Shown: positions 1 through 7,090 of the stretch, piece after piece
How the letters are laid out: every line of letters starts with the position of its first letter
Position numbering within the stretch: the first letter of the stretch is position 1
NCBI GenBank assembly: GCA_045649855.1
Contig: JAZRQN010000146.1
Span: 1 to 24,534, forward strand
DNA length: 24,534 nt
DNA from: URNF01 sp045649855
Lineage (GTDB): Bacteria > Bacillota > Clostridia > Oscillospirales > Acutalibacteraceae
Direction: 5' to 3'
Notes under the pieces: generated by a model
Told to the model about the DNA's origin: nothing
What the model saw: only the letters and a program-made list of their open reading frames with translations
Database searches by the model: none
Made by a program: the position numbers and the translations under genes

Positions 1-1220
1 CTAAAGTGATGAAAACCATGGTCAAATACGGCGAGGCGTTCGGTGCTGAGAAATTAGTACCTGTTACCGGAGAATACAACCATCTGGTAACCTCTTTCGG
101 CCTCAAAATGATGACCCCTGTGTTTGATTTGATGCAACAGCTCATTGATGCAGGCGCTGTTTCCACCCAGCAGTTCTCGGTGGATCCGCGTCCGTTGGAC
201 AAAAACGTGCCTGCCAACTTTCTGCAAAATTTCATCTTCAAAAACTTTATGTATGCAACCCAGGAGTCGTATGAACAACAACTGAAAAAGCTGGGACTCA
301 AGGACAACAACGCCTTCACCTGTACCTGCTATATGGATCAGGTCGGCAACACCCCCAAAGAAGGCGACGTGCTGTCCTGGGCGGAATCTTCCGCCGTCGT
401 GTACGCTAACTCGGTGTTGGGTGCTCGTTGCAACCGCAACTCGGGCATCATCGACATTATGGGTTCGGTGGTTGGGTTTGTCCCCTACTTCGGTCTGCTG
501 ACCGACGAGGGCAGACGCGCTACATGGGTGGTGGAAATCAAAACCACCAAAAAGCCCGAAGCACAGTTGCTGGGTTCTGCCATCGGTATGAAAGTGATGG
601 AAGAAGTACCGTATATCAAGGGATTGGATCAATGGATCGGCAGTGAATTGGACGATGCCAACCGCACCTACCTCAAAGATTTCGGTGCGGCAACCGCTTC
701 CAACGGTGCTGTGGGGCTTTACCACATCGAAAACCTTACCCCTGAAGCGAAAGCACAGGGAGATGCGCTCATCGCGGACGGTGCGAAGACCTACGTCATC
801 GACGATGCGGAACTGGAACGCGTGTACAAAGAGTATCCCGTTATCTGGAAAAACAAGGACGCTAAACCGAAACTGTGTTTCATGGGTTGTCCGCACATGA
901 GTCTGCAACAACTCAAAGACTGGACAGACAAGGTGGAATTCTCTTTGAAAGAAGCCGGCAACAAGCAGGTGGTCATCCCCACCGTGTTTACCGCAGCACC
1001 CGACGTGTTAGAGGAATTCAATAAAACCGATTACGCCGCCAGACTGCGTGCTACGGGCGTGATTACCTCCTACATCTGTCCGCTGATGTATATGAACAAC
1101 CCGCTTTGCGGTAAGATGCCTGTCATCACTTCGTCCAACAAACTGCGCACCTACACCACCGCAAGGTATTACACCGATGACGAAATCCTGGCACAGATCA
1201 CCAAAGGAGGGAACAACTGA
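1..1220 (+). CDS. Aconitase X large (catalytic) subunit, 5' partial
   Basis: Catalytic subunit of an aconitase X (AcnX/DUF521) hydro-lyase, a family that dehydrates substrates such as cis-3-hydroxy-L-proline (bacteria) or phosphomevalonate (archaea) with an Fe-S cluster. The frame is open to the window edge, and known members have roughly 20 more residues before the YGEAFGAEKLVPV segment, so the start lies upstream; the GTG/ATG at 6-9 is probably internal. Family blocks are visible: TCTCY (about residue 105 of the visible part), ESSAVVYANSVLGAR (127-141) and FMGCPHMS (292-299). C106, C108, C142, C291, C295, C358 and C368 are candidate cluster ligands; which ones serve is not determinable here. 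The small subunit follows with a one-base TGATG overlap, as expected for a two-chain enzyme. Family is confident; the substrate is unknown, because the region around GARCNRNSG and IMGSVVGFVPYFG looks unlike the characterised hydroxyproline enzymes as I remember them. Confidence 0.85.
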   Translation, partial: KVMKTMVKYGEAFGAEKLVPVTGEYNHLVTSFGLKMMTPVFDLMQQLIDAGAVSTQQFSVDPRPLDKNVPANFLQNFIFKNFMYATQESYEQQLKKLGLKDNNAFTCTCYMDQVGNTPKEGDVLSWAESSAVVYANSVLGARCNRNSGIIDIMGSVVGFVPYFGLLTDEGRRATWVVEIKTTKKPEAQLLGSAIGMKVMEEVPYIKGLDQWIGSELDDANRTYLKDFGAATASNGAVGLYHIENLTPEAKAQGDALIADGAKTYVIDDAELERVYKEYPVIWKNKDAKPKLCFMGCPHMSLQQLKDWTDKVEFSLKEAGNKQVVIPTVFTAAPDVLEEFNKTDYAARLRATGVITSYICPLMYMNNPLCGKMPVITSSNKLRTYTTARYYTDDEILAQITKGGNN

Positions 1221-1663
1221 TGAAAGAGTTTAAAGGACGCGTGATCGCAGAGGGTACTGTCAGCGCACCTGCTTTGGTCTCTCACGGCGGTCTGAACACC
1301 TTGGCTTCCTTCCAGAAGGCGTTGCAGTTCGGAGACAAGAACGCTACCTGCGGCGATCAGAACAACCCTGACCTGTACGGCAAACAGATGGTAGGCAAAG
1401 CGCTTTGCTTGCCGCAGACCATCGGTTCTACCACAGGTGGTTTGGTGCTCTACTGCGCTTGTGCGATGAAACGTCAACCTGCCTGTATGTTGTTCTCCAA
1501 ACCCATCGACTCGCTTGCCGCCGCCGGTTCGGTTCTGGCGGACGTGTGGCTGGATGACGTATCCATGCCGGTTATCGACTCGCTGGGCGAAGAATTCCTG
1601 AATTACGTTCAAGACGGTATGACCGTTACCATCAAAGAAGACGGCGTTGTCGTCGTAGACTAA
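1220..1663 (+). CDS. Aconitase X small (swivel-domain) subunit
   Basis: The 147-residue partner of the upstream catalytic chain, corresponding to the DUF126 swivel domain that closes over the AcnX active site. The family pattern is clear: an N-terminal beta strand (FKGRVIAEGTVSAPALVS), a G-D-x-N-P-DLYG segment near residues 45-53, a glycine/serine loop LCLPQTIGSTTGG at about 63-75, and a C-terminal GMTVTIKEDG strand. The loop reads GSTTGG where characterised AcnX proteins usually carry a GRGS-type loop, which may bear on substrate choice. The ATG overlaps the large-subunit stop by one base and is preceded by AAAGGAGGG, so the two are probably translationally coupled. No hairpin with a T-tract follows before the convergent purC stop 56 bases away. 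Confidence 0.85.
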   Translation: MKEFKGRVIAEGTVSAPALVSHGGLNTLASFQKALQFGDKNATCGDQNNPDLYGKQMVGKALCLPQTIGSTTGGLVLYCACAMKRQPACMLFSKPIDSLAAAGSVLADVWLDDVSMPVIDSLGEEFLNYVQDGMTVTIKEDGVVVVD

Positions 1664-1719
1664 TACAAACAAAAAAGATGAAGGTAGCAACAGCGTACCG
1701 ACGCGTTTATTTGTCTTGT

Positions 1720-2403
1720 TTATCGGTTGAGGATCAGGCGAGTGAGTTCCACAGGGTCAACAATGGTGTCGCCCTTGTACACACGCATATTGCCGGAAGC
1801 GATTTCATCGATGAGGATGACTTCGCCGTTGTTGTAACCGAATTCAAATTTGATGTCCCACAGATCCAGACCGATGGTCTTGAGATCATCCGCAACAATT
1901 TTGGTGATCTTGAGGGTCTGTTCTTTCATGCTCTCGAACATTTCGGGAGTCATAACACCAAGCGCAGCCAGGCCTTCGCCGGTAACCAGCGGATCGCCTT
2001 TTTCATCGTTCTTGAAGGTGCATTCTACATAGCCGCCTTCCAGCACGGTGCCGTGTTTGATGTACTCGCCGTAGCGACGGATAAAGCTACCGGTCGCAAC
2101 CAAACGGCAGATAACTTCCAAACCATGACCAAACACGGTCGCAGGCAGAACTTCCATGGTCGCGTCATCGATGTTGGCAGACACATAGTGGGTCTTGATG
2201 CCGGCATCTTTGAGCATTTCAAAATAGTAAACAGAGGTCTGAAGGTTTGCTTTGCCGATGCCCTCGATGGTGAGGCCAACGCTGTTCTCGCCCGGATCAA
2301 ACACACCGTCTTTGCCGGTGCAATCGTCTTTGAATTTCAGCATAACATTGCCGTTATCCAACTCGTAAACATCTTTCGTTTTGCCGGTGTACAATTTTTT
2401 CAT
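1720..2403 (-). CDS. purC: Phosphoribosylaminoimidazole-succinocarboxamide synthase (SAICAR synthetase)
   Basis: ATP-dependent ligase joining aspartate to CAIR in de novo purine synthesis; cytosolic. The 227-residue product begins KKLYTGKTKDVYE, the usual PurC nucleotide-binding start, and shows CRLVATGSFIRRYG (99-112) and LWDIKFEFG (181-189), the family signature. After the conserved DE pair (199-200) it reads IASGNMRVYKGD rather than the SPDxxRxWD typical of Bacillus PurC, and it ends soon after, so it is slightly shorter than the usual 235-240 residues. GAAAGGAAG precedes the ATG. It stands alone here: convergent with the aconitase X pair, with no other pur gene nearby, and with its own promoter at 2436-2464. 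I saw no purine riboswitch or PurR-box pair in the short leader. Confidence 0.95.
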   Translation of the reverse strand: MKKLYTGKTKDVYELDNGNVMLKFKDDCTGKDGVFDPGENSVGLTIEGIGKANLQTSVYYFEMLKDAGIKTHYVSANIDDATMEVLPATVFGHGLEVICRLVATGSFIRRYGEYIKHGTVLEGGYVECTFKNDEKGDPLVTGEGLAALGVMTPEMFESMKEQTLKITKIVADDLKTIGLDLWDIKFEFGYNNGEVILIDEIASGNMRVYKGDTIVDPVELTRLILNR

Positions 2404-2435
2404 AGTCGGTACTTCCTTTCAAAACAATATGCATT

Positions 2436-2464
2436 ATTTTAACGCTTTTTGCGCCGTTTGTAAA
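2436..2464 (-). promoter_or_regulatory. Sigma-A type promoter for purC
   Basis: On the minus strand TTTACA (2464-2459) and TAAAAT (2441-2436) are separated by exactly 17 bases, about 33 bases upstream of the purC ATG at 2403. The leader is too short for a purine riboswitch. Confidence 0.6.
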
Positions 2465-2504
2465 GTATTTGTAAGCAAAAAAATGGTTTTTTCGTATTTT
2501 TTTG

Positions 2505-2542
2505 AATAAAAAAAGCCCTCTCACGGACGATGCCGTGAGAGG
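2505..2542 (-). terminator. Rho-independent terminator of the small membrane peptide gene
   Basis: A perfect 10-bp stem, CCTCTCACGG (2517-2526) with CCGTGAGAGG (2533-2542), encloses a 6-base loop. Read on the minus strand it is followed by GC and a run of T residues (complement of 2505-2514), and lies 15 bases after the stop at 2558. Confidence 0.85.
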
Positions 2543-2557
2543 AATGCTGTATATTGT

Positions 2558-2734
2558 TTAAAAAAATCCGGTTACGGTATCCACCAGATCCCCCACCGAA
2601 CGCAACGCTTTGCCCATATTGCGTTTCACACACTTTTTGTTATCGTACAAATAGTAACTGCCGATAGCACCTGCCACACATCCGATTGCCATGCCGATGC
2701 CGACGCCTTTTGCCATTTTCATCATATTCGCCAT
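2558..2734 (-). CDS. Small glycine-rich membrane peptide, 58 residues, function unknown
   Basis: I do not recognise a named family. The reading frame runs from an ATG at 2734, preceded by a strong AAAGGAGG seven bases away, to a TAA at 2558, and a good terminator follows, so it is very likely a real gene. The product starts MANMMKMAKGVGIGMAIGCVAGAIGSYYLY: a single predicted membrane helix (about 9-30) rich in small residues with a GxxxG-like zipper. A basic stretch (DNKKCVKRNMGKALRS) and a short amphipathic tail ending in FF follow. This layout resembles YtxH-like and other small Gram-positive membrane peptides, but similarity is only structural. It lies between purC and trmL, divergent from trmL. 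Two cysteines (19 and 35) flank the helix. Confidence 0.7.
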   Translation of the reverse strand: MANMMKMAKGVGIGMAIGCVAGAIGSYYLYDNKKCVKRNMGKALRSVGDLVDTVTGFF

Positions 2735-2792
2735 TTCGCCGCCTCCTTTCTACCGTTAGTATGTACCATTCAAAAACAATTATCACCGAGAC

Positions 2793-2821
2793 TTGCTTTT
2801 TTCGCGCACACGGCGTATAAT
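2793..2821 (+). promoter_or_regulatory. Sigma-A type promoter for trmL
   Basis: TTGCTT (2793-2798) and a consensus TATAAT (2816-2821) with a 17-base spacer. Transcription would start near 2828, which excludes an upstream translation start at 2793 and supports the ATG at 2853. Confidence 0.75.
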
Positions 2822-2852
2822 CTTTGCAGTATCAAAAAGGAGACTTCAACTT

Positions 2853-3353
2853 ATGGCTACGCTGAACATCGTGTTAGTAGAACCCGAAATCCCTCAAAAC
2901 ACCGGCAACATCAGCCGCACCTGTGCCGCCACCGGTGCCAGACTGCATCTGGTAGAACCGATGGGTTTTAAAATCGACGACAAAAAATTAAAACGCGCAG
3001 GACTGGATTACTGGCATCTGCTGGACAACACCTATTACAAGGATCTGGACGATTTTTTTGCCAAAAACAAAGGACCGTTCTTTTATTTTTCCACCAAAGC
3101 GCAAAAAATCCATTCGGAAGCAGAATATCCTGATGGCGCGTATCTCGTATTCGGCAAAGAAACGGCAGGTTTGCCCGAAGCACTGTTGCACGACAATCCC
3201 GACAGTTGCGTCCGTCTGCCGATGATCGATGACGACAGCGCACGTTCGCTCAATCTGTCCAACGCGGTCGCCGTCGGCGCATACGAAGTGTTGCGCCAAT
3301 GGGGATATCCCGCAATGCGCACGCAAGGAAAACTCACAAAATTCGATTGGTAA
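2853..3353 (+). CDS. trmL: tRNA (cytidine/uridine-34 2'-O)-methyltransferase
   Basis: SPOUT-class enzyme that methylates the 2'-OH of the wobble nucleotide of certain leucine tRNAs using S-adenosylmethionine. The 166-residue length is normal for TrmL/YibK, which consists of the knot domain alone. Visible motifs are EPEIPQNTGNI (10-20), LVFGKETAGLP (98-108) and RLPM followed by ARSLNLSNAVAVGAYE (121-145), which form the trefoil knot and cofactor site. The start was chosen at ATG 2853 because AAGGAG sits at 2837-2842 and the promoter -10 box ends at 2821; the open frame extends 20 codons further upstream but those would not be transcribed. It is a single-gene unit ending in a palindromic terminator shared with the convergent galE. 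Confidence 0.93.
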   Translation: MATLNIVLVEPEIPQNTGNISRTCAATGARLHLVEPMGFKIDDKKLKRAGLDYWHLLDNTYYKDLDDFFAKNKGPFFYFSTKAQKIHSEAEYPDGAYLVFGKETAGLPEALLHDNPDSCVRLPMIDDDSARSLNLSNAVAVGAYEVLRQWGYPAMRTQGKLTKFDW

Positions 3354-3356
3354 TAC

Positions 3357-3390
3357 AAAACCGCCTGCGGAATATTCCGCAGGCGGTTTT
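3357..3390. terminator. Bidirectional terminator between trmL and galE
   Basis: A perfect 34-bp palindrome, with half-site AAAACCGCCTGCGGAAT (3357-3373). Its GC-rich stem is flanked by A-tract and T-tract, so it works for trmL in one direction and galE in the other; both stop codons lie within 4 bases. Confidence 0.9.
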
Positions 3391-3393
3391 TCA

Positions 3394-4410
3394 TTACTCT
3401 TCAAAACCGTTGGGCTTCTGTGACTGCCAGCGCCAGGGGTCGCGGCACATATCTTCCAGATTCTTCTCTGCGGTCCAGCCGAGCATTTCTTTTGCTTTGG
3501 CGGGATCGGAATAGCAGGTTGCCACATCGCCGGGACGGCGGGGCACGATCTTGTACGGAACCGGTACGCCGTTCACCTTTTCAAAGGTGTTGACCAGGTC
3601 CAGCACGCTGCTGCCATTGCCCGTACCGAGGTTGAACACCTCAGAACCAACGTGTGCGAGCGCATAATCGGTCGCTTTCACATGACCTTTAGCAAGGTCT
3701 ACCACGTGGATGTAATCGCGCACACCGGTACCATCGGCAGTATCGTAGTCATCGCCGAACACCGACAGGAATTCACGCTTGCCGATTGCAACCTGCGACA
3801 CATACGGCATCAGGTTGTTCGGGATACCATTGGGGTTTTCACCGATACGACCGCTCTCATGCGCGCCGATGGGGTTGAAGTAACGCAGCAACACAACGCT
3901 CCACTCGGGATCGGAGATGCACACGTCTTTCAAAATTTCTTCAATGAAATATTTGGTTCTGCCATAGGGGTTGGTGCATTCACCCGTGCGGTAGGTTTCC
4001 AGCAGGGGCGACGGATTGGACATACCGTACACGGTAGCGGAAGAACTGAAGATCATACGCTTACAGCCGTATTCCGCCATCACTTCGCACAGAGTAACCG
4101 TGCCGCTGATGTTGTTTTCGTAATAAGACAGCGGTTTTGCAACCGATTCACCCACCGCTTTGAGACCTGCAAAATGGATGACCGCTTCGATGTTGTGGTT
4201 TTTGAAGATCTCCGCAAGACCTTTCGCATCGCGGATATCGCACTCGTAGAACGGGAACTCTTTGCCGGACAGTTCTTTCACACGTTCCAACGCCTTGGGG
4301 TTGGAATTGTAATAGTTGTCGAGCACCACGATATCATAGCCAGCTTGCATCATTTCCAGGCAGGTATGGGAACCAATAAATCCACATCCGCCCGTAATAA
4401 GTATTGCCAT
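3394..4410 (-). CDS. galE: UDP-glucose 4-epimerase
   Basis: NAD-dependent interconversion of UDP-glucose and UDP-galactose (some members also act on the N-acetylated sugars). The 338-residue extended-SDR protein has the Rossmann motif TGGCGFIG (6-13), the catalytic SSSATVYG block with its Ser/Thr (122-129) and the YGRTK catalytic pair Y149/K153. DNYYNSNPKALERV (31-44) is typical of galE. The start is at 4410: GGAGGG (4417-4422) abuts an ATG at 4416, leaving no spacing, but stands 6 bases from the second in-frame ATG. It is divergent from the nucleotidyltransferase-galM pair, and the three probably serve one UDP-hexose pathway. galK and galT are not in the window. A promoter with an extended -10 is at 4452-4479. 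Confidence 0.95.
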   Translation of the reverse strand: MAILITGGCGFIGSHTCLEMMQAGYDIVVLDNYYNSNPKALERVKELSGKEFPFYECDIRDAKGLAEIFKNHNIEAVIHFAGLKAVGESVAKPLSYYENNISGTVTLCEVMAEYGCKRMIFSSSATVYGMSNPSPLLETYRTGECTNPYGRTKYFIEEILKDVCISDPEWSVVLLRYFNPIGAHESGRIGENPNGIPNNLMPYVSQVAIGKREFLSVFGDDYDTADGTGVRDYIHVVDLAKGHVKATDYALAHVGSEVFNLGTGNGSSVLDLVNTFEKVNGVPVPYKIVPRRPGDVATCYSDPAKAKEMLGWTAEKNLEDMCRDPWRWQSQKPNGFEE

Positions 4411-4416
4411 TTTCAT

Positions 4417-4422
4417 CCCTCC
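4417..4422 (-). promoter_or_regulatory. Ribosome binding site fixing the galE start
   Basis: GGAGGG on the minus strand touches the ATG at 4416 (spacing 0) and is 6 bases from the ATG at 4410, so the second ATG is the likely start. Confidence 0.6.
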
Positions 4423-4451
4423 GTTGTATAATAGAAGAAATCCTTGTTTTT

Positions 4452-4479
4452 ATTATAGCACACTCCTCTCATATAGCAA
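4452..4479 (-). promoter_or_regulatory. Sigma-A type promoter with extended -10 for galE
   Basis: On the minus strand TTGCTA (4479-4474), 16-base spacer, TATAAT (4457-4452), with TG one base before the -10 box. A TATACT on the plus strand at 4501-4506 could serve the divergent nucleotidyltransferase gene, but it lacks a good -35 partner. Confidence 0.75.
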
Positions 4480-4528
4480 GTGATTTTTGTTGCACAAACA
4501 TATACTTTTTTGTAAAGGATGATTCATA

Positions 4529-5452
4529 ATGAACACCAAAAAGCCTACGCTCGTCATTATGGCGGCAGGTATGGGCAGTCGTTTCGGCGGCTTGAAACAG
4601 CTCACCCCCGTCGGTCCTTCGGGTGAACTCATCATTGACTATTCCATCCACGATGCGCTCGCTGCAGGTTTCGGCGACATCGTGTTTGTTATCAAACACG
4701 CGATTGAAGATGCATTCAAAGAAAACATCGGCAACCGTATCGAAAAATACGCGACTGTCAAATACGTCTTTCAAGAACTGGATCGTCTCCCCGACGGCTT
4801 CACCGTGCCTGCAGGCAGAGAAAAGCCCTGGGGTACGGGACACGCGGTTTTGTGCTGCAAAGGCGTCGTGGACGGTGCGTTCGCCGTTATCAACGCGGAC
4901 GACTATTACGGCCGCGAAGGGTTCAAACTGCTCGCCGAGTTCCTTGCCAAACCGCAGGAGGGTGGTAAAAAGCATCTCGCCATGGCAGGCTACATGCTGG
5001 AAAACACCTTGACCGAAAACGGCTATGTTTCCAGAGGCATTTGCGAAACCGATGAAAACGGTAAATTGACCTCGCTGATCGAGCGCACCCACATCGAAAT
5101 CAAAGACGGTGCTGCCATGTTCACCGAAGACGACGGTGAAACCTGGGTGAAACTCCCTGTCGGTTGCCCCGTTTCGATGAACTGCTGGGCTTTCCCTGCA
5201 GGTTCGCTGGACACGTTTGAAAGTCTGTTTGTGGACTTCCTCAAAGAAAAAGGCGGCGAACTCAAATCCGAATTCTATCTGCCGTTCGTGGTCAACCACA
5301 TGAGAGCGGCTGATGAAGCGGACGTTACCGTGCTCACCACCCCTGACAAGTGGTACGGTATGACCTATTCCGCGGATCTGCCTGCCGTGCGTGCAGCACT
5401 CGCGCAAATGGCGGCGGACGGCATTTACGCCCAAAATCTGTGGGATAAATAA
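4529..5452 (+). CDS. Sugar-phosphate nucleotidyltransferase (probable UDP-sugar pyrophosphorylase-like)
   Basis: A 307-residue member of the NTP_transferase superfamily, which condenses a sugar 1-phosphate with a nucleoside triphosphate to form a nucleotide sugar. The nucleotide-binding signature LVIMAAGMGSRFGGLKQL (8-25) carries the catalytic R and K. PWGTGHAVL (100-108) and the metal-binding INADDYYG (121-128) follow in the expected order. The sequence differs from plain GalU and from RmlA/GlgC types. Its place between galE and galM suggests it makes UDP-glucose or UDP-galactose, but that is inference; sugar and base specificity cannot be read. AAAGGA at 4514-4519 precedes the ATG by 9 bases. 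galM follows after 12 bases, with its ribosome site touching this stop codon. Confidence 0.82.
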   Translation: MNTKKPTLVIMAAGMGSRFGGLKQLTPVGPSGELIIDYSIHDALAAGFGDIVFVIKHAIEDAFKENIGNRIEKYATVKYVFQELDRLPDGFTVPAGREKPWGTGHAVLCCKGVVDGAFAVINADDYYGREGFKLLAEFLAKPQEGGKKHLAMAGYMLENTLTENGYVSRGICETDENGKLTSLIERTHIEIKDGAAMFTEDDGETWVKLPVGCPVSMNCWAFPAGSLDTFESLFVDFLKEKGGELKSEFYLPFVVNHMRAADEADVTVLTTPDKWYGMTYSADLPAVRAALAQMAADGIYAQNLWDK

Positions 5453-5464
5453 GGAGAACGCAGC

Positions 5465-6499
5465 ATGGCTATTACAAAACAACCCTTTGGTATCTTAAAA
5501 GACGGCACGGAAGTGACCAAGTATACTATTACGGGCGAAAACGGATTTTCCGTATCCGTTTTGGATTTGGGTGCCGCTTTGCAATCCCTTATGTTCGACG
5601 GCAAAGATATGCTCATCGGTTATCCCGACGCTATATCGTATGCAGAAGGCGGTGTGTATTGCGGTGCTGTGGTCGGCCGTTTTGCCAACCGCATCGTGGG
5701 TGCGAAATTCACTTTAAACGGTGAGGAATATCACTTAACCCCCAACTGGAACGGCAAACATCACATTCACGGCGGCAACGTTGGTTCCAGCAAAAAAATG
5801 TGGACGATGAAAGAAGTGGACGACACCACCCTTTCCGCTTCTCTGTTCTCCCCCGACGGCGAAGAAGGATATCCCGGCAACCTGCAGCTCACGGTCACCT
5901 ACTCCTTAGAAAAGGATAACACCTTGAAAATCCAATTCTATGCTGAAACAGATAAGGATACCGTATCCAACCTGATCAGCCATGGATATTTTAATCTCAA
6001 CGGCGATGAAGGAAAGAATGTTTTTGATACCACCATACAGGTGTTTTCAGATATGTACCTTACCACCGACGAAAATCGGTTCCCTGTCGGCATTTGCAAA
6101 GTAGATGGTACACCTTTTGATCTGAGAGAGCCCAAACTGTTGGGCGATATTGTTCTTTCCGACCATCCATTAATCGCTCCCTACAGAGGGCTTGACCATT
6201 GTTATGCGTTAGCACCCGAAAGAGGACACTATCGTGCCGCAGCACGCGCCGAAAGTAAAAGTTCAGGTGTTGCAGTGACCTGTTATACGGATATGCCCGG
6301 TGTACAGATTTATACGCCTCGCATTTTTGATGACGGCCGCGTCGGTAAACACGGCGACTTTGTGGAATATCAGGCGTTTTGTATGGAAACCGAGAACTTC
6401 CCCGATGCGCCGAATCATCCCGAGTTCCCCTCCTGCGTCATCAAAGCAGGTGTTCCGTACAAATCGATTACGACATATAAGTTTGAAAAGTTGAATTGA
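5465..6499 (+). CDS. galM: Aldose 1-epimerase (mutarotase)
   Basis: Interconverts alpha and beta anomers of galactose, glucose and related aldoses, feeding sugar kinases with the alpha form. The 344-residue protein has the GalM landmarks in order: GRFANRI (71-77), HIHGG (100-104), SHGYFNLNG with catalytic acid His173 (172-180), LDHCY (243-247) and the C-terminal MET segment with catalytic base Glu308. The protein lacks a signal peptide, so it is cytosolic. AAGGAG overlaps the stop of the upstream nucleotidyltransferase, so the two are likely co-transcribed. The stop codon TGA lies inside the -35 box of the next promoter, placing the next transcription unit directly behind it without a terminator. 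Confidence 0.93.
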   Translation: MAITKQPFGILKDGTEVTKYTITGENGFSVSVLDLGAALQSLMFDGKDMLIGYPDAISYAEGGVYCGAVVGRFANRIVGAKFTLNGEEYHLTPNWNGKHHIHGGNVGSSKKMWTMKEVDDTTLSASLFSPDGEEGYPGNLQLTVTYSLEKDNTLKIQFYAETDKDTVSNLISHGYFNLNGDEGKNVFDTTIQVFSDMYLTTDENRFPVGICKVDGTPFDLREPKLLGDIVLSDHPLIAPYRGLDHCYALAPERGHYRAAARAESKSSGVAVTCYTDMPGVQIYTPRIFDDGRVGKHGDFVEYQAFCMETENFPDAPNHPEFPSCVIKAGVPYKSITTYKFEKLN

Positions 6500-6524
6500 C
6501 TTTTTTCGTCAATAATAGTATACT
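6496..6524 (+). promoter_or_regulatory. Sigma-A type promoter for rsmD-coaD
   Basis: TTGACT (6496-6501) and TATACT (6519-6524) with a 17-base spacer. The -35 box overlaps the galM stop codon; the predicted start near 6531 gives a leader of about 13 bases carrying AAAGGAG. Confidence 0.8.
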
Positions 6525-6543
6525 GATATAAAGGAGAAACGCT

Positions 6544-7074
6544 ATGCGTATTATCACCGGCACAGCACGCGGATGTCGATTGGAAACGCTGTCGGGCGAT
6601 GCCACTCGTCCCACCGCTGAACGTGTCAAAGAAGGGTTATTTTCCGCTATCCAGTTTGACCTGCCCGGCAGACGGGTTCTCGACCTGTTTGCAGGTTCCG
6701 GACAACTGGGTATCGAAGCACTCAGCCGCGGGGCTGTTTCTTGCGTGTTTGTGGACCAGAACAAAGCGGCGACGGATATCATCCGACGCAATCTGCACGC
6801 CGCCAAACTGACCGACAACACACAGGTGCTGACCACCGATGCGCTGGGATATCTCGCTCGCACCGCAGACACATTTGACGTGATCTTTTTGGATCCACCG
6901 TACGGGACGAGCCTGCTCCCCTCCGCTTTACAAGCGGCAGCGGACAAGTTGGCGCCCGGTGGTCTCATCGTTTGCGAATACGACGAGGCGGATATTCTCC
7001 CCGAAACGGTCGGAAACGTAACTCTGCACCGCACCTATCGCTATGGACGCGTATACATCACCGTATACCGTTGA
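6544..7074 (+). CDS. rsmD: 16S rRNA (guanine-966-N2)-methyltransferase
   Basis: Class I methyltransferase acting on G966 of 16S rRNA during 30S assembly. The 176-residue product begins MRIITGTARG, as RsmD proteins do, followed by RPTAERVKEGLFSAI (22-36), the cofactor motif VLDLFAGSGQLGIEALSRG (45-63) and the catalytic FLDPPYG (115-121). Length is normal. ATG is preceded by AAAGGAG. coaD follows after 16 bases; rsmD-coaD is a widely conserved pair, which supports both calls. The pair plus the next coiled-coil gene forms one unit from the promoter at 6496 to the terminator at 8080. Confidence 0.95.
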   Translation: MRIITGTARGCRLETLSGDATRPTAERVKEGLFSAIQFDLPGRRVLDLFAGSGQLGIEALSRGAVSCVFVDQNKAATDIIRRNLHAAKLTDNTQVLTTDALGYLARTADTFDVIFLDPPYGTSLLPSALQAAADKLAPGGLIVCEYDEADILPETVGNVTLHRTYRYGRVYITVYR

Positions 7075-7090
7075 AAGGATATGACAACAC

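Noticed and set aside
54..911. A 285-codon minus-strand open frame antisense to the aconitase X large subunit
   Set aside because: The sense frame carries the aconitase X blocks and the operon partner; the antisense frame has no support.
2404..2557. A purine riboswitch or PurR boxes upstream of purC
   Set aside because: The leader after the predicted start is about 25-30 bases, and no conserved aptamer core or repeated PurBox was seen.
2793..2852. Upstream extension of trmL by 20 codons
   Set aside because: The promoter -10 box is inside this stretch and the ribosome site fits ATG 2853.
4501..4506. TATACT as -10 box for the nucleotidyltransferase gene
   Set aside because: No acceptable -35 hexamer 16-18 bases upstream, and the start would fall at the ribosome site; kept only as a possibility.
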